Below are positions 43,336 to 53,775 of a stretch of DNA of 64,000 bases, in pieces. Both the position numbers and the translations under genes were made by a program. Under the pieces are notes generated by a model. That model searched no databases, was not told the DNA's origin, and saw nothing but the letters and a program-made list of their open reading frames with translations. Position 1 is the first letter of the stretch; every line of letters begins with the position of its first letter. Source of the stretch: Asticcacaulis tiandongensis (GTDB lineage: Bacteria; Pseudomonadota; Alphaproteobacteria; Caulobacterales; Caulobacteraceae); NCBI RefSeq assembly GCF_006475605.1, contig NZ_SSBC01000019.1, positions 310,001-374,000 of the forward strand, in the 5' to 3' direction.

Positions 43336-44001
43336 TCAGGCTCCTGCGGGTTGATCCGGTGCGGTGATAAGGGTGTTTGCGATCTTTAAGGCGTCGCGTG
43401 TATCTATGTCGAACAGGCCCGGAGGCGGAGCAGCTATTCGGGTAACTTCGGTACTGTGACGGCTGATCAGGCCAAAGGCCCCGCGATCCCCCGACAGCGC
43501 GCTCAGGGTATTGAAATGTTTGCGGCTGAAAAGCGCCGGTGGAGAGACTATGCCGTCTGTTTCCGAGACGGCAATGGTTATTTCGCGGTCAGTGTCTATG
43601 GCGGCTTTGAGCCTCTCGATCAGGGCGCGGTTTATGAAGGGCATATCCGCCAGAACGATGAGGACGGCGTCGGCGTCTTTCACCGCCGCCACGGCCAGTG
43701 ACAAATTATCGCCCATGCCAGCGTTGGGTGAAGGTGTCAGAAGGGTGAAGCCTTTCTGACTCAGGGCAGACGCTATCAGCGGGGACTGTACGACGGCTAT
43801 TTTTTGCGCCCAGACCATGCCCTCAAGCCTGTCGGCGGTGACCAGCGCCAGAGGCTTGCCGCCGAGCAGGGCCTCGAGCTTATCGTCGTCGCCAAAACGT
43901 TGAGAGCGACCCGCCGCAAGAAAAATCAGGGCACAACGAAGCGCGGGCCTCGCTTTGCCTTTTGCCGCGTCAGACGGATCGCATGCCGGTGTTGCCTGCA
44001 C
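43336..44001 (-). CDS. MobA/MocA-like molybdenum cofactor nucleotidyltransferase
   Basis: Two hundred and twenty-one residues from a GTG start with GAGG 7 bp upstream. The nucleotide-binding signature [14 protein letters not shown] lies near residue 28, followed by [16 protein letters not shown] near 116 and GDRGAFGLI. MocA adds CMP to molybdopterin for xanthine-oxidase-type enzymes, in line with the operon it sits in. Specificity for CTP rather than GTP is inferred from that context. Confidence 0.88.
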   Translation of the reverse strand: MQATPACDPSDAAKGKARPALRCALIFLAAGRSQRFGDDDKLEALLGGKPLALVTADRLEGMVWAQKIAVVQSPLIASALSQKGFTLLTPSPNAGMGDNLSLAVAAVKDADAVLIVLADMPFINRALIERLKAAIDTDREITIAVSETDGIVSPPALFSRKHFNTLSALSGDRGAFGLISRHSTEVTRIAAPPPGLFDIDTRDALKIANTLITAPDQPAGA

Positions 44002-44026
44002 GGTCGGGCCTCATGCCAGTTGGATT

Positions 44027-44404
44027 TTAGTTGCCTTTTAAATAGGCGATAAGGTCAGCGCGTCTTTTGGCGTCCTTCACCGGTGCCATGGTCATGGTAT
44101 TGCCCGGAATGGACTTTTTGGGATCAGCCAGAAAGCTGTCGAGTTGGGCTTCGGTCCAGACGGGTGCCGCCTTCATCGCCGGTGAATATTTGAATCTGGC
44201 GTCATTGGTGCCCGCTTTTTTACCGACAACGCCCGCCAGATGCGGGCCAATGCCCGTTTGACCGGGTGTAAGCGAATGGCAACTGACGCAGGCGCCGAAC
44301 GCCTTTTTGCCAGCAACGGGGTCGCCCGCCGGCACCTGAGCGGCGGCCTGACCGGCGCCGATAATTGAAACGCTCATTAAAAACAAAGTGATTGTGCGCA
44401 GCAT
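44027..44404 (-). CDS. Small periplasmic c-type cytochrome
   Basis: One hundred and twenty-five residues with a Sec signal ending GAGQAAAQ. One heme site CVSCH at 39-43, distal Met probably in PGNTMTMAPV near 100, and the class I fold (GPHLAGVVGKKAG, RFKYSPAMKAA). First gene of the operon with the Mo hydroxylase, so the natural electron acceptor of that enzyme, delivering electrons to the respiratory chain. Its promoter shares the 221-bp divergent gap with the GH2 gene. Confidence 0.92.
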   Translation of the reverse strand: MLRTITLFLMSVSIIGAGQAAAQVPAGDPVAGKKAFGACVSCHSLTPGQTGIGPHLAGVVGKKAGTNDARFKYSPAMKAAPVWTEAQLDSFLADPKKSIPGNTMTMAPVKDAKRRADLIAYLKGN

Positions 44405-44485
44405 GTCTGGGTTTTGTCCTGTATTTCCCCGAAGTTTTCAGGGCGAAGATGTCTCGGGTGGTAGTGTTTGTTATTTTTCGATTAT

Positions 44486-44542
44486 TGATATTTTTGATCT
44501 AAGGTGATTGAAATGGCGTTTTCATGACCTGATACTTTTGAT
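44486..44542. repeat. Thirteen-base direct repeat in the cytochrome/GH2 divergent gap
   Basis: TGATATTTTTGAT (44486-44498) and TGATACTTTTGAT (44530-44542) differ at one base and are 44 bp apart, about four helical turns. They lie in the AT-rich gap 44405-44625, where regulators of the GH2 gene or of the cytochrome operon could bind. I see no convincing -35/-10 pair. Confidence 0.4.
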
Positions 44543-44625
44543 ATCACGTTTTTATATGAGAATACCGGCGCAAAAAAACACATAAGCCGGAAAATAACAG
44601 GTCGAGCGCTGCGCAGAGGATTGTA

Positions 44626-47600
44626 ATGCCTAAAATCATAACTGCCATATTGATTAAGATTCTTATGGTCATGGGGCTGACCGGAATGGCGTTTGCGGCG
44701 CCTCAAACGGAAAAGCTCATGTTATCGGGCAACGGGCCGGATGATGCCGTGGAATGGGATTTTGTCATCAGCGGCGGTATGCGCGCCGGTGAAAAGGCCA
44801 AAATCGCCGTGCCGTCCAACTGGCAGCAGCAGGGGTTCGGGCATTATCAATATGGTTATGACAAGGGGCCGCGCACGGCAGACATCGGCCTTTATCAGCG
44901 TCAGTTTACGGTTCCGGCAGAATGGAAAGACCGCACGGTGCGTATCGTGTTTGATGCCTCGATGACGGACACGCGGGTTAAGGTCAATGGTGTGTCGGCG
45001 GGCGCGGTGCATCAGGGGGGCTTTAGCCGGTTCAGCTATGACATTACAAAGCTGGTGAAATTCGGTGAGGCAAACCACCTTGAGGTCGAAGTCAGCGAAG
45101 CGTCGGCGGATACACTGACCGATATTGCCGAACGGCATGGCGATTACTGGATGTTTGGCGGTATCTATCGCCCTGTATGGCTTGAGGCCTATCCGCTGAA
45201 TGCCATTACCCATATGGCTATTGATGCGCAGGCGAGTGGGGTCATTACGGCTGACCTGACGCTGAACACGCGCACCGTTACGCACATTGTCGGGCAGGTT
45301 AAAACGCGTGACGGTCAGGCGGTTGGTCAGCCGTTTTCCGTAAAACCGCCCGCCGGTGGCATTGGGCGTCTGCGCCTGAGCGGAAAGATCGACAACCCGC
45401 TTTTGTGGTCAAGCGAAACGCCCAACCTCTACGTGCTTGAGGTTACCCTGTTCGATAAGGAAACGGCGCTGCATCGCGTTGAAGAACGCATCGGGTTTCG
45501 TACGTTTGAAGTGCGTGAAGGTGACGGGCTTTATCTCAATGGGCAGCGCATTATTCTGAAAGGGGCAAACCGCCACAGCTTCCGTCCGGATACGGGGCGG
45601 GCGGTAACGCGTCAGCAGGCCTTTGACGATGCGCGTACCATGCGCGACATGAATATGAATGCGGTACGCATTGCGCACTATTCGCCGGAAAAGGACTTCC
45701 TTGAGGCCGCCGATGAGCTGGGGCTTTATGTCATTGACGAACTGACCGGCTGGCAAAAGGCGCACGGTACGGAAATCGGTCGCAAGCTGGTGCGCGCGCT
45801 TATTGAGCGCGACGGTAACCACCCGAGCGTCATTATCTGGGCCAATGGTAATGAAGGCGGCTGGAATCGTGAACTGGATGGCGACTATGCGCTGTATGAC
45901 CCGCAAAAAAGGCCTTTGCTGCATCCGTGGGATCTGTTTGGCGGTATAGATACCAAACACTATCCGCGCTATCCGGATTTTCTGCGCCGCCTGAGCGGTG
46001 AGCATCTGGTGCTGCCGACCGAGTTCCTGCACGGGCTTTATGATGGTGGGGCCGGTTCCGGCATGGACGATTACTGGCGGGCGATTAAGAACTCTCCGCG
46101 CGGGGCGGGGGGCTTTGTCTGGAATCTGGCGGATGAGGGCATCAAGCGTCTGGATCAGGACGGGCGGATCGATACCTATGCCGCCTATGCGCCTGACGGG
46201 ATCATGGGGCCGCATCATGAAAAATATCCCAGCTATTTTACGCTGAAAGACATCTGGTCACCGGTGCAGATTGAAACACCGGTTCTGGATAGCGCTTTTA
46301 AAGGCGTGTTGCAGGTTAAAAACGACTATGATTTCACACCCTTGTCGGCGGTTGAATTTGACTGGGCCTGGGTGAAATTTGCGTCTGCGGATGGCCAGCA
46401 AAAGGAACAGGTTCTGGCGCAGGGTCGGTTTAACGGGCCAGATATTGCGCCCCATGCGGTGGGTCAGTTAGCGCTGCCCTTACCGGCAAAATGGGCGCAG
46501 GCCGATGCCCTGCGTGTGGTTGCGCGTAAAGGGTCGGAAACGCTTCTGACATGGGTTTGGGCAAATGAGAACGCCGCATCTGTCGATAAGGCCGGACGCC
46601 GTCTGGGTACGCCTGCGGTCAGGCAGGAGGGCGATGTGATTGCCCTTTCGGTGGGTAAGGTGACGGCGCGCTTTGATGCCCGTTCGGGTCTGTTGCAGTC
46701 CTATAGCCGTGACGGTCAGACGGTGGGCCTGTCGGGTGGGCCGCGTCTGGTGTTGTCGCGGCCTCTGGCAATTTCGCAAACCGACCCGACGAAGAAGGCT
46801 GAGCCTGAGTGGCACGAAATCTCAGCGACTTCCGACGGGGTTTATCTGTTTGAGACCCCGCGTCTGGTAAACAAGGTGCTGGTCGATCTGGGGGTTGCCG
46901 TGCAGGATGGCTGGAACGGGTTCCGGCTTGAAATCACCCACGATGGCCAGAACTGGGAGACCGTCTATAAAGGCGCGCGGGTGTTTGGCGACGGGCTGGA
47001 CTATGTCTTTCCGCCGCAGGCCATAAGGGGCCTGAGAATTAGCGAATTGGCCGGTGTTCGCGCGACGCCGCGGATTGCCTCAGTGAAGGTCGCCTATGAG
47101 GCCTATCGCTTTGCATTGCCGGAAACGGGTGCGGTAAGGGTTACGAGCGGTACTGCGACCGATCCGGTAACAGGGCGTCCTGTGGTCTGGCTTGAGGCCC
47201 CTAATGCCGGTGGCCTTGAGGCGGTGCGGTGGGTATTGCGTGAAGACGGGGCGCTGACGCTTGATTACGCCTATAGTCTGACGGGACCTATGCTCTATCA
47301 CGGGGTCGGTTTTGATCGACCCTTAACCGACGTGGCTTCGGTGAAGGGGTTGCTGCGCGGGCCGACGCCCGTCTGGCAAAATCGTCAGCGCGGGCCGGTC
47401 CTGGGGGTGCATGAGATTGCCGGTCAAGGTCTTGACGAGCTGCCCGAAGCGCAAACGGCAGGCTATTACGCCAACCCGCATTGGGTGAGGCTTGAGGCGG
47501 GTCGTAAGGGGCTGACGATTGTCAGCGAAGGTGCGAAATATCTGCAGCTTGGGGCGCGGTTGACGGATTTTCCCACAACAACTGTCGATTTCCCCGAAAC

Positions 47601-47727
47601 GGATATCGGCTTCATGAACGCCATACCCGGCATGGGCGCGAAGTTTCAGGCGGCGGAACTTACCGGGCCGCAGGGCGAACCCTCTGTGGCGCAAGGGCAA
47701 TATAGCGGGCGGCTGATTATCAAATAG
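44626..47727 (+). CDS. Exported GH2 beta-galactosidase-like enzyme
   Basis: A 1033-residue protein with a Sec signal peptide (ends GMAFAA). GH2 order: sugar-binding jelly roll (VPSNWQQQGFGHYQYGYDKG), immunoglobulin-like domain, and TIM barrel (about 300-560) with LKGANRHSFRPDTGRAV. The acid/base Glu is in WANGNEGGWN near 411 and the nucleophile in LPTEFLHGLY near 466. C-terminal beta domains follow, including one resembling a discoidin-type carbohydrate-binding module (about 730-830, NKVLVDLGVAVQDGWNGFRL). The short, divergent barrel suggests a galactan or pectin side-chain substrate rather than lactose. It probably belongs with the PL11 and GH35-like genes beyond the island at 61.5 kb. Confidence 0.87.
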   Translation: MPKIITAILIKILMVMGLTGMAFAAPQTEKLMLSGNGPDDAVEWDFVISGGMRAGEKAKIAVPSNWQQQGFGHYQYGYDKGPRTADIGLYQRQFTVPAEWKDRTVRIVFDASMTDTRVKVNGVSAGAVHQGGFSRFSYDITKLVKFGEANHLEVEVSEASADTLTDIAERHGDYWMFGGIYRPVWLEAYPLNAITHMAIDAQASGVITADLTLNTRTVTHIVGQVKTRDGQAVGQPFSVKPPAGGIGRLRLSGKIDNPLLWSSETPNLYVLEVTLFDKETALHRVEERIGFRTFEVREGDGLYLNGQRIILKGANRHSFRPDTGRAVTRQQAFDDARTMRDMNMNAVRIAHYSPEKDFLEAADELGLYVIDELTGWQKAHGTEIGRKLVRALIERDGNHPSVIIWANGNEGGWNRELDGDYALYDPQKRPLLHPWDLFGGIDTKHYPRYPDFLRRLSGEHLVLPTEFLHGLYDGGAGSGMDDYWRAIKNSPRGAGGFVWNLADEGIKRLDQDGRIDTYAAYAPDGIMGPHHEKYPSYFTLKDIWSPVQIETPVLDSAFKGVLQVKNDYDFTPLSAVEFDWAWVKFASADGQQKEQVLAQGRFNGPDIAPHAVGQLALPLPAKWAQADALRVVARKGSETLLTWVWANENAASVDKAGRRLGTPAVRQEGDVIALSVGKVTARFDARSGLLQSYSRDGQTVGLSGGPRLVLSRPLAISQTDPTKKAEPEWHEISATSDGVYLFETPRLVNKVLVDLGVAVQDGWNGFRLEITHDGQNWETVYKGARVFGDGLDYVFPPQAIRGLRISELAGVRATPRIASVKVAYEAYRFALPETGAVRVTSGTATDPVTGRPVVWLEAPNAGGLEAVRWVLREDGALTLDYAYSLTGPMLYHGVGFDRPLTDVASVKGLLRGPTPVWQNRQRGPVLGVHEIAGQGLDELPEAQTAGYYANPHWVRLEAGRKGLTIVSEGAKYLQLGARLTDFPTTTVDFPETDIGFMNAIPGMGAKFQAAELTGPQGEPSVAQGQYSGRLIIK

Positions 47728-47771
47728 AGCCACTTTTTATATACGGGCGGTATTGGTGCAGAAATAATGCT

Positions 47772-47805
47772 ATTACACGTGAGAAGGATTGTTATCACGT
47801 GTAAT
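47772..47805. promoter_or_regulatory. Perfect 11-bp inverted repeat in front of the recombinase
   Basis: ATTACACGTGA (47772-47782) and TCACGTGTAAT (47795-47805) flank a 12-bp spacer, 19 bp before the recombinase start codon. Eleven-base inverted arms are the usual size for tyrosine recombinase core sites, although the usual spacer is 6-8 bp. It may be an attachment core, an autoregulatory operator, or both. Confidence 0.6.
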
Positions 47806-47823
47806 GTGGGCTATATATGAGGG

Positions 47824-48792
47824 ATGACCGACACAAAATTGAAGCCGAAAACCCCTCGAGCTGCTATGGCCCTGGCGAAATCACAGGCCTATCAGGATGC
47901 AGCCGATGCGCCTGCAACGGTTCGTGCCTATGCCTCGGATCTGAAAAATTTTGAGGCCTGGTGTCAGCGCAGCGGCTTTAATGCCCTTCCAGCTACGCCT
48001 GAGGTTGTCGGGGCGTATCTGGCGGCGGCTGGTGAAGGTTACGCCATGCAAACCCTCAGACGTCGTGTAGCAGCCATTGCACGGGCTTCCGGCCTGACGG
48101 GTCATCCGCTTGATACAAAACACCCGGCTATTCGTGAGACGTTGCGCGGTATCGCCCGCACCCACGGCAGCCGTGGTCGCAGAGCGGCGGCACTGACGAC
48201 AACTGAGTTGAAAGCGCTCAGCCGAGCCTGCGAGGATAACACGCTGACCGGCATTCGGGATAAAGCCCTGTTGCTTGTGGGCTTTGCCGGAGCCTTCCGG
48301 CGATCCGAGCTGGTTGCGCTCGATGTGGAAGATCTGACCTGGTCAAATGATGGCGTCAGATTGCTGCTGAAGAAGTCGAAAACAGATAAGGAAGGCATTG
48401 GCGCAGAAGTCATGATTGTATATGGACGCCAAGAAGCTACCTGCCCCGTCAGAGCATTAAGAGTTTGGCTTGATACAGCGAAAATCAACAATGGGCCAAC
48501 TTTCCGAAAGGTTAACAAAGCTGGCAGGGTTGAGCCAAGACGGTTGAGTGAGGATGCTGTGCGGCAGGTTCTGACGAAAAGAGCGGCGGAAGCGGGTATT
48601 AAAGGCTCACTGGCAGAGCCCGTGAGCCCTCACGGTCTCAGAGCGGGCTTCGTGACCACGGCTTATCGCGCGGGTGTTTCCGACGAAGAAATCATGGGTC
48701 ACACCCGCCATAGAAGCCTGGCCACCATGCGCAGCTATGTCCGGAGAGCTAAACTCAAAACCTCAGAGCCTTCAGGAAAACTGGGCCTGTGA
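47824..48792 (+). CDS. Tyrosine-family site-specific recombinase/integrase
   Basis: Three hundred and twenty-two residues. The N-terminal SAM-like core-binding domain (about 15-105, TVRAYASDLKNFEAWCQRSG) precedes the catalytic domain. Catalytic residues: Arg in FRRSELVALD, Lys in LLKKSKTDKEG, His-x-x-Arg in HGLRAGFVT, His in GHTRHRS and the nucleophile Tyr in ATMRSYVRR. It is a stand-alone integrase with no excisionase, phage or conjugation genes beside it. It marks the left edge of the accessory island that ends near 61.2 kb. Confidence 0.92.
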   Translation: MTDTKLKPKTPRAAMALAKSQAYQDAADAPATVRAYASDLKNFEAWCQRSGFNALPATPEVVGAYLAAAGEGYAMQTLRRRVAAIARASGLTGHPLDTKHPAIRETLRGIARTHGSRGRRAAALTTTELKALSRACEDNTLTGIRDKALLLVGFAGAFRRSELVALDVEDLTWSNDGVRLLLKKSKTDKEGIGAEVMIVYGRQEATCPVRALRVWLDTAKINNGPTFRKVNKAGRVEPRRLSEDAVRQVLTKRAAEAGIKGSLAEPVSPHGLRAGFVTTAYRAGVSDEEIMGHTRHRSLATMRSYVRRAKLKTSEPSGKLGL

Positions 48793-48891
48793 TTGTCAAC
48801 CGCACTTTGCCTTATTGCGCCCCATTGCGGACCTTAAAAGCCTGTCGGCGATTTTGTTCCTAAAGCGGACTTCCGTTTGAGTGCGGGGAAT

Positions 48892-49416
48892 TCAATGGTC
48901 GGGGACAGGCTCGAAATAGACGCCCGTGAAGTTATGAGCCTCAATTAAAGCCTTGAAGTCCTCAGTAACGAACCCCTGAGAAACGGTTTCGTAGGGTCTG
49001 AAAATATGGCATCCACCCGTAGAGACGCCATTATATACCCGCTCATATATATACTGTGGGCGACCTGGCGATAGATAATCAATATCCGAATGGGCCTCAT
49101 CGATGAATGGCACAACCCTGGTTACCTGGAACGCCCAATAATCATCGGTGCTGTTTATTTTTACCCATCGCCCACAGCCCTCGACAAGGCCTTCGATTTG
49201 ATCGTGCACACGTCTACTGCAGGCCATAAAGTAGGGAGTGAAGTATGTAATGTCAGGTGTTTTTCGGACTCGCCAAGAACGCTTTTCCCACTCTCCCCAA
49301 AGATCTGGCTCACCGTCCGGGGTAATTAACTTTTCGATCGGTTGATCCCAACCCTTTTGAAGGTGAAGTGCCCGCCAAGGTTCAGCGCAAAATTTAAGCT
49401 CATAAATAAGGGCCAT
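48892..49416 (-). CDS. Imm11/DUF1629-like immunity-type protein
   Basis: The frame opens at 49506, but ATG 49416 follows AAGGAAGG closely and gives 174 residues. The C-terminal DFKALIEAHNFTGVYFEPVP, the central FMACSRRVHDQIEGLVEG and QVTRVVPFIDE follow the layout of the DUF1629/Imm11 family, which serves as immunity proteins in polymorphic-toxin loci. No toxin gene is next to it. It follows an unknown gene on the same strand (49519), 103 bp away. Family call is by eye. Confidence 0.5.
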   Translation of the reverse strand: MALIYELKFCAEPWRALHLQKGWDQPIEKLITPDGEPDLWGEWEKRSWRVRKTPDITYFTPYFMACSRRVHDQIEGLVEGCGRWVKINSTDDYWAFQVTRVVPFIDEAHSDIDYLSPGRPQYIYERVYNGVSTGGCHIFRPYETVSQGFVTEDFKALIEAHNFTGVYFEPVPDH

Positions 49417-49518
49417 CCGGCCTTCCTTTGTATTGGCCACCAGATTGGGGGGCCGCCTGTAATCAGACATTGCGGCGATCGCCATGACATCCGTCAATAG
49501 GGGCACGGTGCCTGACTT

Positions 49519-50043
49519 TCAGTCGTCAACTTCAAGCTCGGCCTGAATGCGCCTTATCACTTCGATGGCGGCGTGTTGTTTGGATCTATGTATTTCTGAA
49601 GCGCCCGCCTTGATTTCGGCTCTCCGCATCAGTTCAGCTAGAAGAGTCTTTAACCGCCCCAACTTGAGATGCGCCTTCCGGGAGTATTGTGCTTCTTCGT
49701 CGAGCGCCTTGCTGAGCTTTTTGACCCTGCCAACGTAATCGCCAAGGCTATATGGCCCAAATGAAGCCGTTAAATGGTCTCCATGCAGTTCAATAGACAA
49801 ACCTTTCCAGACGCCCTCTACAACCATTCCCGAGGGCCCGAATTCAGCTTCGACCTCCTCGTACAAAAGAGGCTTGAGTATCTCTTCGGCGAATTTCGGC
49901 TCATCAATGCGCACCTCCAAAACCGGTTCTAGGGCTTCGAAATCAAACGAAAAAGGGTAAAGCCGGATACGGGCGGCCCGGTCAGAGAACTCGACTTGAC
50001 CTAAAACGCCATAAAACCCCTTGATCGTAGTTAGCTGTGCCAT
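49519..50043 (-). CDS. Hypothetical protein with C-terminal coiled coil
   Basis: One hundred and seventy-four residues, soluble. The N-terminal half looks beta-rich (TTIKGFYGVLGQVEF, LYPFSFDFEALEPVLEVRI, GMVVEGVWKGLSIEL). The C-terminal half is helical and charged (GRVKKLSKALDEEAQYSRKA, LKTLLAELMRRAEIKAG). I do not recognise a family. Together with the immunity-like gene downstream it may form a two-gene unit. No strong RBS is visible at ATG 50043. Confidence 0.6.
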   Translation of the reverse strand: MAQLTTIKGFYGVLGQVEFSDRAARIRLYPFSFDFEALEPVLEVRIDEPKFAEEILKPLLYEEVEAEFGPSGMVVEGVWKGLSIELHGDHLTASFGPYSLGDYVGRVKKLSKALDEEAQYSRKAHLKLGRLKTLLAELMRRAEIKAGASEIHRSKQHAAIEVIRRIQAELEVDD

Positions 50044-50226
50044 TCAAATCGTTTCACATTCTTGAGCTATAGGACTAGGGACATCGTTATGCGCTTATGC
50101 CGCTTACCGCCATTTGAATGCAAGTAAGCGCCCAATGCGGAAATGGAAAAGCCCAATTTGCCGATTGAGACGGTGGCCTCAATAGCAGAAGTCGATCCCA
50201 TTAGGCAGTAAACCGTTAAGAAGCCT

Positions 50227-51129
50227 TCATATGCTCGATCGTCCATCACGGAGCGCGTTGAGTAATAGGGCGAAGGCTGGCGTATTTTGTCGTCGGCTCG
50301 GATAATATAGATGATAGCCCGGAAACGGCGGGCACCAGTCCTCCAGCACGCGGATCAGCCGCCCAGAGCTAATATAGTCGGCGACTTGGCTCTCGAAGAG
50401 GTATACCAGTCCCACCCCATCCAGAGCAGCGGCTTCCATCATTTCGTTATCATTGATGATTAGATGGCCTCCGACCTTCACCTCAAATTCGGCTCCGTCC
50501 TTTTCCAACTCCCAGGCATAGATGCCGCCTGACGTCGTCTGTCGGTAACTTACACAATCATGCGCACTCAGATCGCGCGGGGTGGACGGCAGGGGCCTGC
50601 CCTCAAAATAGGACGGTGAACCAACGACAGCCATCCGCACATCGTCACTGATACGGACAGAGACCATATCCTTCTCAACCTGTTCCCCCAGACGGATGCC
50701 GGCATCGAATCGCCCACCGACGATATCGGTTAATCCCTCACTGACGCTAACCTCGAAACTAATGTCGGGATACTCCCCCATAAGCTTCGTCATGACGGGC
50801 CACAAGACCTGCTTTGCCGCATGGCGGAAGGTCGCAATTCGGACGGTTCCGGACGGCTTTTCGCGTAGGGCGCCGATCGCAGCTATCTCCGTCTCGATCT
50901 GATCGAAGGCCGGTCGCAAACTATTCAGCAATCGCTCACCCGCATCCGTGACCGACAATTTGCGTGTCGTCCGGGTAATGAGACGAACACCCAGCCGCTC
51001 CTCCAAACCGCGTACGGCGAAGCTCAACGCAGCCTGCGACAGACCAAGCCTTGAGGCGGCGCGCGTGAAGCTGCCCGCTTCGGCCACCGCGATGAAGGCA
51101 GCAAAATCACTGAAGTCGCCTTTTCGCAT
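50227..51129 (-). CDS. LysR-family transcriptional regulator
   Basis: Three hundred residues of normal LysR length. N-terminal winged HTH (FAAFIAVAEAGSFTRAASRL, then GLSQAALSFAVRGLEERLG) and a periplasmic-binding-like effector domain (about 90-295) with SVSEGLTDIVGGRFDAGIRL and GVGLVYLFESQVADYISSG. It is divergent from the OYE gene, the classic arrangement for a LysR activator and its target. The start codon abuts a 19-bp palindrome. Confidence 0.92.
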   Translation of the reverse strand: MRKGDFSDFAAFIAVAEAGSFTRAASRLGLSQAALSFAVRGLEERLGVRLITRTTRKLSVTDAGERLLNSLRPAFDQIETEIAAIGALREKPSGTVRIATFRHAAKQVLWPVMTKLMGEYPDISFEVSVSEGLTDIVGGRFDAGIRLGEQVEKDMVSVRISDDVRMAVVGSPSYFEGRPLPSTPRDLSAHDCVSYRQTTSGGIYAWELEKDGAEFEVKVGGHLIINDNEMMEAAALDGVGLVYLFESQVADYISSGRLIRVLEDWCPPFPGYHLYYPSRRQNTPAFALLLNALRDGRSSI

Positions 51130-51148
51130 TCATAAATCCTATTTATGA
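51130..51148. promoter_or_regulatory. 19-bp perfect palindrome at the LysR/OYE promoter
   Basis: TCATAAATCCTATTTATGA has 8-base perfect arms and a 3-base centre. It directly abuts the LysR start codon and is 96 bp from the OYE start. LysR proteins bind interrupted dyads of T-N11-A type; here it would cover the LysR ribosome-binding region and give autoregulation. Confidence 0.6.
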
Positions 51149-51244
51149 TCTCATGCAGATTATAGCGGCTAATCGCAGGTTTCGTCTTCCCATATTTTAC
51201 CGCCATATCGCCGACGATTGGCGGCGCAACGGAAAACGAGACAA

Positions 51245-52378
51245 ATGCACAAGACTGATCGTGATCTTTTCGCGCCGCTTTCGCTCGGCGGCCTGACGCT
51301 TCGAAACCGGATCGCCATGGCACCCATGACGACCTGGTCGGCGAATGATGACGGCACGGTATCCGATGCCGAAGACATCTATTACCGCTTGCGTGTAAAA
51401 GGCGTAGGGCTGGTGATTACGGGATGCACGCATGTCCAGGCGAACGGTGTCGGCTTTACCGGCGAATTTGCCGCCTGCGACGATCGCTTCGGGCCGAGCC
51501 TGAAAAAGCTCGCCGAGGCGGCTAAAAGCGGCGGTGCACCGGCCATCCTTCAGATATTTCATGCTGGCGTCAAAGCCATCCCCGATTTGGTTTCAGAAGT
51601 AGTAGCCGCGAGCGCTGTCAAGGGTGACAGCAGTCCCTTTGTCGCCTCGGTCATCCCCCGTGCTTTGACGGAATCTGAAATCGAAGAGGTGATACATGCC
51701 TTCGGACAGGCGACCCGCCGCGCCATCGAGGCCGGTTTCGACGGGGTAGAACTTCATGGCGCGCACGGCTTCCTGATCCAGAACTTTGTCTCCCCGCACT
51801 TCAATCGGCGGACAGACTCATGGGGCGGGACGCTCGTCAACCGAATGCGCTTCCCCTTGGCCATCGTCGCGGAAGTTCGCCGAGTCATCGCTGAATACGC
51901 GGATCGCCCCTTTGTTTTGGGCTACAGAATCTCGGTCGACGAACCAAACGACGGCGGCCTTCGGATTGCGGATTCGCTCGTCCTCGTCAACCATTTGATC
52001 GAGGGCGGGATCGACTACGTACACGCATCGCTTACGGACGCCTTGACGGCAACTCCTATCGGCAAAGCGGATGGCCCCACGGTGGTTCGCATCCTCGTGG
52101 ACCACATCGATGGCCGGCTGCCTCTGATCGCCGCCGGGCAGCTCAGAACGCGTGCGCAAGCGGAATGCGCCATCAACAACGGTCTGTCGCTGGTGGCGAT
52201 CGGTCAAGGCCTCGTCTTGAACCCTAACTGGGTCGAACGTGCCCGGCAGGAGCCTGAGTCCATCCGGCTTGACCTCGACCCCAGCGATGTCGAGCGGCTG
52301 AAAATTCCTGAAAAACTTTGGACTGTTATCAGCACCATGACCGGTTGGTTTCGCGTTCGCACCTCGACTCCAGCCTGA
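51245..52378 (+). CDS. NADH:flavin oxidoreductase, Old Yellow Enzyme family
   Basis: The frame opens at 51218, but ATG 51245 is the more natural start; 377 residues. FMN-binding TIM barrel of the OYE family: LFAPLSLGGLTLRNRIAMAP at the N-terminus, LQIFHAGVKA, FDGVELHGAHGFLIQNFVSP with the substrate-binding His pair, FNRRTDSWGG and, near the C-terminus, AIGQGLVLNPNW. Such enzymes reduce activated C=C bonds or nitro groups with NAD(P)H. It is likely controlled by the divergent LysR and followed by an aldo-keto reductase 34 bp downstream. Confidence 0.9.
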   Translation: MHKTDRDLFAPLSLGGLTLRNRIAMAPMTTWSANDDGTVSDAEDIYYRLRVKGVGLVITGCTHVQANGVGFTGEFAACDDRFGPSLKKLAEAAKSGGAPAILQIFHAGVKAIPDLVSEVVAASAVKGDSSPFVASVIPRALTESEIEEVIHAFGQATRRAIEAGFDGVELHGAHGFLIQNFVSPHFNRRTDSWGGTLVNRMRFPLAIVAEVRRVIAEYADRPFVLGYRISVDEPNDGGLRIADSLVLVNHLIEGGIDYVHASLTDALTATPIGKADGPTVVRILVDHIDGRLPLIAAGQLRTRAQAECAINNGLSLVAIGQGLVLNPNWVERARQEPESIRLDLDPSDVERLKIPEKLWTVISTMTGWFRVRTSTPA

Positions 52379-52394
52379 CCTTCTTCGATCCTAA

Positions 52395-53585
<1,191 letters not shown>

Positions 53586-53775
53586 CCCCCAAGACGCGAT
53601 CCCAAGGTAGAGAAATAATCTGCCTTGGAGTTGCCCAATTGCGCCCGAACCGGACATATCACCCGCGCCTCGGCGATTGCTCTAAAGCGGAAGCTGGCCA
53701 CCCGTCGCAATGATCCCATTGCTGACCTAATGACATTTTTTGAGCGAGCGGCCCCATAGTGTCGAGTCATGTAGA

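Noticed and set aside
50067-50249. Leftward 60-codon frame after the LysR gene
   Set aside because: It overlaps the LysR 3' end by 23 nt, has no convincing RBS and no recognisable family.
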